A stretch of 64,000 nt of DNA from SZUA-36 sp963774415 (GTDB lineage: Bacteria; Pseudomonadota; Gammaproteobacteria; Xanthomonadales; SZUA-36), in contig CAVZEU010000001.1 in assembly GCA_963774415.1 (NCBI GenBank), forward strand, positions 186,001 through 250,000, in the 5' to 3' direction. The first letter of the stretch is position 1; every line of letters starts with the position of its first letter. Below the pieces are notes generated by a model, which was not told the DNA's origin, did not search any database, and saw nothing but the letters and a program-made list of their open reading frames with translations. Of this stretch, positions 16,443-22,985 are shown one piece after another. The position numbers and the translations under genes are program-made.

Positions 16443-17525
16443 CTACCATTGACAGGCCCGGGGTATCGCCGGGTGATCTATCGGCGGGTATTTCCTGTGC
16501 AGCGGCTGCACCACCTCTTCACCGAAACGCAGGATCTGGTCGCGCGTCGCTTCCAAAGACGGTCCGCTGACCATGCGGAAACGTACCGTGAAATAGTCCA
16601 CCCCCAATTCCTCGTGGTACCATTCGAGCCGCTCCCGGCACTGTTCGGGCGACCCCATCACGACGTGTTCTCGAACCGATTCCGCGGTGATTTTTTCAGG
16701 TGTATCGAGGTCGGGGTGATGGGCCAGGATGCCCTGGCGGCAATAGAACCGGAGGTCGGCGACGTAATGCGCGCCGAACTCGCGAGCGGCCGCGGCATAG
16801 TCGTCGGCTACCCAGCCGTCACGCATCAGGACGATGAACGGCTTCTTGCCGCGCTCGCGGGCGCGTGCGCGATAGGCGCCGGCCTGCTGTTCCCAGGTTT
16901 GCGGCAGGATCGGGAAGGGGTCACAGGTCCAGGCTTCGGCGTAGTCACCGCAGCGCTCGATGGCGGCCGGCAGTTGACCGCTGCCCCAGAACGGAAAGCG
17001 CGGCTGCTGGTAGCAGTTCGGTGACACGATGGCGTGGCGGACGTCATAGAAATCGCTGTGCCAGTCGAATGGCTGTCCCTTGCTCAACAGGGCCTTTTCG
17101 ATGATGCGGACGTTGTCAAGGAACCGGCCCAGCATCCGCTCACCGGGAACGCCGAACTCGTCCCAGTAGGCCCCGTGATAGCCCCGGCCCCACGTCATGT
17201 AGAGCCGGCCCTTGGAAATGTTGTCGATGATGGCGCATTGCTCCGCGATATGCATCGGATGATACAGCGTATTGACCAGGCAGTAAGAGCCGAGCGCGAC
17301 CTTTTCGGTCTCGCGCGCCAGGATCAGCAAAAGATTCATCGGCGAACCGAAATAGGATTCGGTGCGGTTGTGCCGGTCAGGGACCTGCAGCGAGTGGAAG
17401 CCGGCCTGCTCGGCGAGCAGGCCTTCCTCGATCATCAGATCGAGGCTCCTGGAAACGTCCTCGCGGTCCGGCAGCGGCTGGTTGTAATTGCCCTTGTTGG
17501 TGTCGATCAGGTAGCCGATTCTCAT
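16443..17525 (-). CDS. Luciferase-like (LLM class) flavin-dependent oxidoreductase
   Basis: A 360-residue TIM-barrel protein of the bacterial-luciferase/F420-or-FMN family. MRIGYLIDTN is the first strand, VPDRHNRTE and GSYCLVNTLYHPMHIAEQCAIIDNISKGRLYMTWGRGYH (residues about 75-115) are the conserved core, and VMGSPEQCRERLEWYHEELGVDYF is the typical C-terminal GSP-x-QV-like segment. These enzymes are monooxygenases or dehydrogenases using reduced flavin. It overlaps the preceding CrtC-like gene by four bases. A closely similar protein is encoded at 47562 beside the second carboxylase, so the association is probably functional. Confidence 0.85.
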   Translation of the reverse strand: MRIGYLIDTNKGNYNQPLPDREDVSRSLDLMIEEGLLAEQAGFHSLQVPDRHNRTESYFGSPMNLLLILARETEKVALGSYCLVNTLYHPMHIAEQCAIIDNISKGRLYMTWGRGYHGAYWDEFGVPGERMLGRFLDNVRIIEKALLSKGQPFDWHSDFYDVRHAIVSPNCYQQPRFPFWGSGQLPAAIERCGDYAEAWTCDPFPILPQTWEQQAGAYRARARERGKKPFIVLMRDGWVADDYAAAAREFGAHYVADLRFYCRQGILAHHPDLDTPEKITAESVREHVVMGSPEQCRERLEWYHEELGVDYFTVRFRMVSGPSLEATRDQILRFGEEVVQPLHRKYPPIDHPAIPRACQW

Positions 17526-18460
17526 GTTTGCCTAACCGTCCAGTCAGCGGGCCGCCACCGGTTCTTGCGCCAGTAGAAATTGCTGTGGCCGGTTCCCTTC
17601 AGGCCGCCGCAATCAAACTCGGTGGCGCAGAAAAAGTGATAGCCCTGCTTGTTTCGCTCCTGGTGCGAAATGTTGAAGGCGTTGCGCACCTGCGCGTGGG
17701 CCTGTAGTTCTCTGCCGCCCTGGTCTGTGCACTCGACACGGAAAGCCACGGGGCTCTGGACCGGGCTGGCGTAGCGGCAAACGGTGCGGACCTGTTGCAG
17801 GTGAATATTTTCCCCGCCGCGAAACACATAACCGTAGTGCGTGTCAGTGCCATCCTCCAGCGTCAGTTGGAAAACATTGAACGCGAAGTCACGGCTGAAC
17901 TGGGCGGATGCCCACAACCATTTGCGCAGCCCGGACCGCGCGCCCCAGCCCCAGGCGTGGTCGCGCACGCCGGCGGCGTTGACGCGGTAGGTGTGAGCGG
18001 CCACTTGCACGGTCCCGGTGAAGCGCCCCTGTTGTTCGTAATGGTGGCTGTTCGTGCGCGACAGCGCCGTGTTCGAATCCGCCCACGAGTAGGGACGGTG
18101 TATCGCTTCGAAAGTCAGGGCAAGACGGCAGCGGCCGTCATCGTAATGCATCTCCCAGGATTGGAACGGTCTCAGCGGGGCAAAGCAAAGCGGGCCGAAG
18201 TCCAGCCGCTCCTCGCCGATATCGCGCGGGATGTTGAAGTCCCAGCGGGTAAACTTCGCCAGCAAAACGTCGTTCTTCCACAGCGCGAAAATTACGTCAC
18301 CGGCTTCCTGGTTGGGGTGCACACCGGAATAGCCGAAACCGGTCAGGCCGGTTTCGGGATCGATAAAATCAAAATAGAACGCCTCGCGCCAGGAAGGTTC
18401 GGGACCGATCGGGTGGATATCATCATCTGCCGGTCGCAGCGCAGTCTCATAGGTGGTCAT
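17522..18460 (-). CDS. CrtC/AttH-like (lipocalin-type) protein, DUF7064/7065-like, copy 1
   Basis: A 312-residue protein without signal peptide or membrane segment. PSWREAFYFDFIDPETGLTGFGY at the start and RPYSWADSNTALSRTNSHHYEQQGRFTG, then GVRDHAWGWG in the middle (positions about 120-175) recall the hydroxyneurosporene synthase/AttH beta-barrel fold, in which HxxWG-type motifs line the pocket. It shares these motifs with the protein at 22044 in the same operon. In carotenoid hydratases the fold adds water to a double bond; here the reaction is unknown. Start and stop both overlap neighbours in ATGA. The fold call is moderate; the function is open. Confidence 0.55.
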   Translation of the reverse strand: MTTYETALRPADDDIHPIGPEPSWREAFYFDFIDPETGLTGFGYSGVHPNQEAGDVIFALWKNDVLLAKFTRWDFNIPRDIGEERLDFGPLCFAPLRPFQSWEMHYDDGRCRLALTFEAIHRPYSWADSNTALSRTNSHHYEQQGRFTGTVQVAAHTYRVNAAGVRDHAWGWGARSGLRKWLWASAQFSRDFAFNVFQLTLEDGTDTHYGYVFRGGENIHLQQVRTVCRYASPVQSPVAFRVECTDQGGRELQAHAQVRNAFNISHQERNKQGYHFFCATEFDCGGLKGTGHSNFYWRKNRWRPADWTVRQT

Positions 18461-19341
18461 AACCCCGCCTCCGCCTCCGCCACCGTTGCCAGCGTCTGCT
18501 CGAACGCATCTGCCGATACCGAGATGCTGGTCAGTCCGAACTCGATCAGTCGGCGGATCACCTCCCGGTGTCGGGCCGGTGCGTCACCGCATATCGATAC
18601 CGGCAGACCACGGGTGCGGCAACAGCGCACGATGTGCTCGATGCCCGCCAGCACCGCCGGGTCCCGTATGTCGAATTGGTCCGCCAGTCGGTGGCTGTCC
18701 CGGTCGATCCCCAGGATCAGTTGGGTCAGGTCGTTGGAACCGATTGAAACGCCGGCCACAAAGGGGAGAAATTGTTCGGTTATCAGGACCGTCGACGGCA
18801 CCTCGGCCATCATCCAGAGTTCGAAGCCCGGAAAGGTGAACAGGCCTTCTTGTTCGGCGCAAAGGCGGCAGCGCTCGAGTTCGCGCGGAAAGCGCACGAA
18901 GGGCAGCATGAGGCGCACATTATTCAGGCCCTGTTCGAGGGCCTTGCGCACGGCCCGCAGTTCGAGTCGAAAGGAGGCCTCGTCATCGGCGTAGCGGCTG
19001 CAACCGCGCAGCCCCAGCATCGGGTTTTCCTCAGCGTGCTCGTAGCGCTCGCCGCCTTCGAGGCCGATATACTCGTTGGACTTCAGGTCCAGCGTTCGGT
19101 AGATGACCGGGCGCGGAAAAAAAGCCTGCGCGACCCGCGTCAGCCCCTGCGCGAAAAATTGGATGAAACTCGCTTCACCGCCGTCCTCGATCAGCTTTCG
19201 CGGGTGAACGCCGAGGCTCAGGGCGAGAAATTCGGCTCGCATCAGACCGACGCCGGCGCAGGGCAGGCCGGCATGCTTTTCTGCCAATTCCGGCACGCTG
19301 AGGTTCAGCATGACCCGGGTCCTGGTCGCGGCCGGTGTCAT
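18457..19341 (-). CDS. Stand-alone PEP/pyruvate-binding (C-terminal) domain of a PEP-synthase-like enzyme
   Basis: A 294-residue protein equal to only the C-terminal TIM barrel of PEP synthase/PPDK/enzyme I. All expected active-site blocks are present: GVGLMRAEFL (R35), TLDLKSNEY (84-91), ENPMLGLRG (105-113), LMLPFVR (144-150), MMAEVP (E180), SIGSNDLTQ (N203, D204) and ICGDAP with the catalytic Cys251 (usually CGE). Normal enzymes carry this domain fused behind an ATP-grasp and a phosphohistidine domain; here the phosphohistidine domain is the separate gene just upstream (TGATG overlap). It should transfer phosphate between that His and an enolate-type substrate. Phenylphosphate synthase is a known example of a PEP-synthase relative split into subunits for another substrate. 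Confidence 0.85.
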   Translation of the reverse strand: MTPAATRTRVMLNLSVPELAEKHAGLPCAGVGLMRAEFLALSLGVHPRKLIEDGGEASFIQFFAQGLTRVAQAFFPRPVIYRTLDLKSNEYIGLEGGERYEHAEENPMLGLRGCSRYADDEASFRLELRAVRKALEQGLNNVRLMLPFVRFPRELERCRLCAEQEGLFTFPGFELWMMAEVPSTVLITEQFLPFVAGVSIGSNDLTQLILGIDRDSHRLADQFDIRDPAVLAGIEHIVRCCRTRGLPVSICGDAPARHREVIRRLIEFGLTSISVSADAFEQTLATVAEAEAGL

Positions 19342-19679
19342 CAGCGCTCCAGGAAGATATGGCCGTCGGCGTCGATGCGGACCCGGGCCCCGTCCAGTTG
19401 ACCTCCGAACTCGAGGTCGGCAGCCATGACGCAGGTCAGGTTGAATTCCCGTGCGACGATGGCCACGTGGGAGGTCGCACCGCCTGTGGTGCAGACCACG
19501 CCTTTGATGCGAGGAAACAGCGGCGTCATGATCGTGGCCGACGCCGTGGCCGTCAGGAGAATCGTCTCGCTGACGTCTTGCTTCAGCAGGCCCAGCACGT
19601 CTTTGACGCTGTCGACCTGCCGCAACACGCCGCTGCAGGCCCCGCCCGAGGTGCGGATGCCCTGTCCTATTTTGGTCAT
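19341..19679 (-). CDS. Stand-alone phosphohistidine (swivelling) domain of a PEP-synthase-like enzyme
   Basis: A 112-residue protein corresponding to the mobile PEP-utiliser domain alone. CTTGGATSHVAIVARE holds His71, the residue that is phosphorylated in PEP synthase, PPDK and enzyme I. The N-terminal GGACSGVLRQV and the C-terminal GARVRIDADGHIF fit the usual start and end of this domain, so it is complete rather than truncated. The next gene overlaps by one base (TGATG). No ATP-grasp domain that would phosphorylate the His from ATP is encoded next to it. Either a distant protein or the carboxylase-type ATPase subunits of the operon must supply phosphate, or the pair runs from PEP or another phosphoenol compound. 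Confidence 0.85.
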   Translation of the reverse strand: MTKIGQGIRTSGGACSGVLRQVDSVKDVLGLLKQDVSETILLTATASATIMTPLFPRIKGVVCTTGGATSHVAIVAREFNLTCVMAADLEFGGQLDGARVRIDADGHIFLER

Positions 19680-19712
19680 TGTCTGCTCATCTCCTATGCC
19701 GGCTTTCTTCGC

Positions 19713-20879
19713 TCATACCGGCGCTTGTGCAAGCGGAGTGAAAAAGTCTCCCTCCGTGGTCGCCATGAACTGCCAGATGGACGGAAGTTCGTCGGCGGCA
19801 AGCAGCGCGTCCAGCACGCCGGCCGCCGCGTCTTCGAACTCGGACCGGATGCGCCGGCCCCACTCGCAGGCGTGCGGCAGCCAGCGGAAAAAAGGATACA
19901 GGTGATTGGCGAACAGGTGCACGCCATATTCAGCCTTGTAGCGCGGTGTCCACCCGGCCGCCTTGAGGAAAAGCTCATTCTGTGCAGCCGCAGCGCAGGC
20001 TTCGATGTATTCGATCTCGTCGGACGGAACCGGCGTGACGCGGCCGTCGGGTGTGCACGCGAACAGCCCTTCGGCCTCCACGCAGGCCGCCAGTTCAGCC
20101 GTCTGCCAACGGACACCGCCAAACAGGTCGAAGCGCGCATCGAGGCCGCGGGTGCGGCGTACCAGCGCGAGCCCGGGATAGGGGTTGCCGGTGCGGGTCT
20201 GCGCCCACGGCAGGAAATCGTTCTGCAAGTCGTTGAACTCCTGGACGATCAGCTGGCTGCCGTCATCCAGTGGATAGGGGCCATGCGCGAAGAGGCCGTC
20301 ACGCTGCTCGCCGTGCAGGATGAATGCGTACAATTCGAGCGTCGCGGCGAGGCGCCGCAATTGCCGGTGACGGTCCGTGTCGAACGGCCGCAGTCGACTC
20401 TCCAGCCCTTCGCTATCCGCTGGCGGAAGGATGGCCTGAGAACCGTGATCGGGGTCGGGCAAAAGCGCCCCGTCATTGCGGTAACAACGGCAAACGCGCC
20501 GCCAAAAATCGACCAGAAAGCAGGCGTCCTCGAGCCGCTCAGCACCGAGCGGCCCGGCTGCAGTGTGTTCGTTGTCCAGCACGAGTTGCTCACGGGCGCC
20601 GAAAAAGCTGCACATCAGGATCGACAGTTGCAGGTAGTTCGGGCGGCAACACAAGCGTTTCATGCGCTCGCCGATGTCTTCCGGGCGGAGTTGTTCCACG
20701 AGCTGACGGAGCAGCCCCGGCGCCTTGGCATAGTAGCAGTACCAGCCCAGCGAAGAACGCCGGGGCACGTCGAACAACACGGAACGCAGCGCGGTCCGGT
20801 TCTCCGAGCGCATGAACGCTTTTTGCTGCTCGCCGAAGCGCTGGATGCAACGGTTCAGTTGGCCGAGGTCCGCCTGCAT
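19713..20879 (-). CDS. Unrecognised protein, paralogous family copy A
   Basis: A 388-residue soluble protein that I do not recognise. It starts at 20879 in a TGATG overlap with copy B, its clear homologue. Shared blocks are: a CYY motif (48-50), the region around DIGxxMKxLCxRPNY (68-82), YRNDGxLLPD (133-142), and LxxxFILHGExRxGLFxHGPYP, with HGE at 189-191 and HGPYP at 199-203. There is no signal peptide, no ATP-grasp or P-loop motif, and no obvious cofactor motif. The conserved His, Glu and Cys residues are candidates for a metal or active site. Position beside the split PEP-synthase domains suggests it belongs to the same enzyme or pathway. The function is unknown. Confidence 0.7.
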   Translation of the reverse strand: MQADLGQLNRCIQRFGEQQKAFMRSENRTALRSVLFDVPRRSSLGWYCYYAKAPGLLRQLVEQLRPEDIGERMKRLCCRPNYLQLSILMCSFFGAREQLVLDNEHTAAGPLGAERLEDACFLVDFWRRVCRCYRNDGALLPDPDHGSQAILPPADSEGLESRLRPFDTDRHRQLRRLAATLELYAFILHGEQRDGLFAHGPYPLDDGSQLIVQEFNDLQNDFLPWAQTRTGNPYPGLALVRRTRGLDARFDLFGGVRWQTAELAACVEAEGLFACTPDGRVTPVPSDEIEYIEACAAAAQNELFLKAAGWTPRYKAEYGVHLFANHLYPFFRWLPHACEWGRRIRSEFEDAAAGVLDALLAADELPSIWQFMATTEGDFFTPLAQAPV

Positions 20880-22039
20880 CACGCCGCGTTCTCCGCCGGC
20901 GTGCCGAGGGCTGCGAACAGGGGCCCGGGCGTTGTCGCTATGTGCTCCAGAACGAGGGCCTGCTCGCTGCCGTCGCGCAATGGCTCGAGGTGCCGGCTGA
21001 CGGTTTCGGCAAAGCGCGAGCGGATCGCGTCGGCGAACGTTTCGCCCAGCCCGACGAGATCCCCGAAACTCTTCAGCAGGTAGCCGTACAGTTCGGCACC
21101 GTGCGTGATCCGCTGCGTCTCGTCCCACTCCAGCGCCCGGCGGTAGAGTTCGAGCTGGGCGTCGCCGGCCGCCGCCGTCAACGCGGGAATCTCCTCGGCG
21201 GGCAGCAGCCGGTAGTCGCCGTCCTCGACCACGAATAGCGCTTCGTCCACGATGGCGCCAGCGTAATCCGCGGGCTCGGTGGCCAGGCTGCCGAAAACGT
21301 CGATATTTGCACGCACCTCATGGAGACGCATCAGGCAGGCGAGATTGGAGCAGGGCAGACGGGCCGACTGCCGCGCCCAGGCGTAATAGGGGTCGTCGAG
21401 CCCGACCAGTTCCTTGATGATAACCGTGTCGCCACCGGCCGCCGGGTAGGGGCCGTGGTGAAATACGCCGACACGGGCTTCGCCGTGAAAAATGAACGTG
21501 AAAAGCTCGACCGTCGCGAGCAGGCGGTGTGTTTGCCGCCGCAGCTCCGGCGAGGGGTTGCCGGGCAGTTGTGCCAGCAATTCGGCGACCGCCTGCGGCG
21601 GCAGCACCGGGAGCGAAAAGCCCGCCTGGTCGGGCAGCAGGCGCCCGTCGTTCCGATAGGCGCGCGCCGCCTCGGACCAGAACCCCATGACGGCCGCGGT
21701 CCGCTTCGCATCGTGGCTGTGGTGACCGCCGCCGAGGCGGGTCTGCTCGCGGCCGACGAGGTACCCGAGCGCCAGCGAGTTCAGGTGGACGTAATTGGGG
21801 CGCGTGCAGAGCCCTTTCATCGCCCGGCCGATGTCCTGCGCGCTGGCGCGCGCGGTCAGCTGCTCCAGCAAGTCCGGCAGGTTTTCGTAATAGCAATGAC
21901 TCCCCAGCAGCAACCGTCCCGGCAGGTTGAACAGGGGTGAGGTCATCTCGGAGCGCTTCTGGGCGCGAAAGAAGCCCTTCACGCTTTCGCCAAAATGGGC
22001 GATGGCGTGATCGATTGCCGCTGCCGCCGCCGGGCCCAC
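20879..22039 (-). CDS. Unrecognised protein, paralogous family copy B
   Basis: A 386-residue soluble protein, homologue of copy A across its whole length. CYY is at 49-51, DIGRAMKGLCTRPNY at 69-83, YRNDGRLLPD at 128-137, HGE at 185-187 and HHGPYP at 194-199. The GTG at 22039, five bases before the end of the preceding CrtC-like gene's flank, is the likely start; the ribosome-binding site is weak. The predicted composition is mostly helical. A tandem pair of paralogues of equal length suggests a heterodimer. It cannot be assigned to any family known to me, and I give no reaction. Confidence 0.7.
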   Translation of the reverse strand: MGPAAAAAIDHAIAHFGESVKGFFRAQKRSEMTSPLFNLPGRLLLGSHCYYENLPDLLEQLTARASAQDIGRAMKGLCTRPNYVHLNSLALGYLVGREQTRLGGGHHSHDAKRTAAVMGFWSEAARAYRNDGRLLPDQAGFSLPVLPPQAVAELLAQLPGNPSPELRRQTHRLLATVELFTFIFHGEARVGVFHHGPYPAAGGDTVIIKELVGLDDPYYAWARQSARLPCSNLACLMRLHEVRANIDVFGSLATEPADYAGAIVDEALFVVEDGDYRLLPAEEIPALTAAAGDAQLELYRRALEWDETQRITHGAELYGYLLKSFGDLVGLGETFADAIRSRFAETVSRHLEPLRDGSEQALVLEHIATTPGPLFAALGTPAENAA

Positions 22040-22043
22040 CGGT

Positions 22044-22985
22044 TCAGTCCACCTTCGCCTGCAGGCGCCGAAACTGGTCAGCCTGGCGCCTGAAAGCCCA
22101 GTTCATTACGCCATACCCGTAACGCTCCGCGTGCTGGTATTCACCCACGCTGAACAGCATGTGGTCATGGCGCTGCGGCCAGCGATGGCCGGTGTCGAGG
22201 ATGCCCTGCGGGCGGCCGCTGAAAACGAAGCGCCGGCCGAGGGCGTCCAGCACGCTGGTTTCCGTGCTTGACAGCGTTTTCCAGCGCCCGGGGTGCCAAG
22301 CAGCCGTGATTTCGGCTTCCCGCAGGAGGCTGCATTCTCCGTCGAGGCACAGGTAGCCGGCCAGTGATTGTTGACCGTCGTCGAATCGTTGCACCGCGAC
22401 GTTGGCGACGCAGTCTTCCCCGAACGCCGCCCAGGTAACGAGGTAAGTGCTCCAGTGCTTGCGTCTGCCCCAACCCCACATGCGGTCGCGGAATCCGAGC
22501 GTATCGATTCGCAGTTGCTCGCCGTCGACCCAGGCGCTCCCGGTGTACCGCCCGAGCTGGTCAAAATGCTGGCTGCCCGTGCGTTCCGCGGGGCGGGTCA
22601 GGTCCGCCCAGCTGAACGGCGGGTGCACCGCGGTAAAGTCCAGCTCGGCGTAAAATTCGTCGCTGTCGTAACTCACCCGCCATTGGCGCAGCGCTTCGAT
22701 TTCTTCCAGTTTCATCGGCCCGAAACACAGGCGCTCGTCACGCGGTTCGGGCGGCACGTTGAAATCCATCTTGCTGAGTTGGTGCACACGCCGCCCGCGG
22801 TGAAACACGGCCGTGTTGAGGTCACCGGTACCGGCGTTCGGAAACACGCCCTGGTAGGCCTGGAATTGCAGTTTCGCGGCCGGATCGAAGAACTCGAAAT
22901 ACCAGCCTTCCCGCCACCAGGGCTCGCCGCCGGCGGCGTGCGTACCGTCGCTGCTGGCGTCGGGCAAGGGCCAATCAAGCTTCAT
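22044..22985 (-). CDS. CrtC/AttH-like (lipocalin-type) protein, DUF7064/7065-like, copy 2
   Basis: A 313-residue homologue of the protein at 17522. EPWWREGWYFEFFDPAAKLQFQAY corresponds to the N-terminus of copy 1, and PPFSWADLTRPAERTGSQHFDQLGRYTGSAW then GFRDRMWGWGRR (about 120-175) match the same core motifs. There is no signal peptide. It overlaps the end of the carboxylase-type gene upstream by 11 bases. The two copies flank the unrecognised pair and the PEP-synthase-like domains. Fold assignment is by motif resemblance to the CrtC/AttH superfamily; the substrate is unknown. Confidence 0.55.
   Translation of the reverse strand: MKLDWPLPDASSDGTHAAGGEPWWREGWYFEFFDPAAKLQFQAYQGVFPNAGTGDLNTAVFHRGRRVHQLSKMDFNVPPEPRDERLCFGPMKLEEIEALRQWRVSYDSDEFYAELDFTAVHPPFSWADLTRPAERTGSQHFDQLGRYTGSAWVDGEQLRIDTLGFRDRMWGWGRRKHWSTYLVTWAAFGEDCVANVAVQRFDDGQQSLAGYLCLDGECSLLREAEITAAWHPGRWKTLSSTETSVLDALGRRFVFSGRPQGILDTGHRWPQRHDHMLFSVGEYQHAERYGYGVMNWAFRRQADQFRRLQAKVD

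Noticed and set aside
19335..21083. 582-codon plus-strand frame opposite the PEP-synthase-like and unknown genes
   Set aside because: Considered because the minus-strand genes there are unfamiliar, but the minus-strand pair are homologous to each other and coupled by overlapping start and stop codons, which supports that strand.
19713..22039. Idea that the two unknown paralogues supply the missing ATP-grasp domain of the PEP-synthase-like enzyme
   Set aside because: No glycine-rich nucleotide loop or other PPDK N-domain motif is visible in either protein, so I did not annotate them as such; a structure prediction could still change this.
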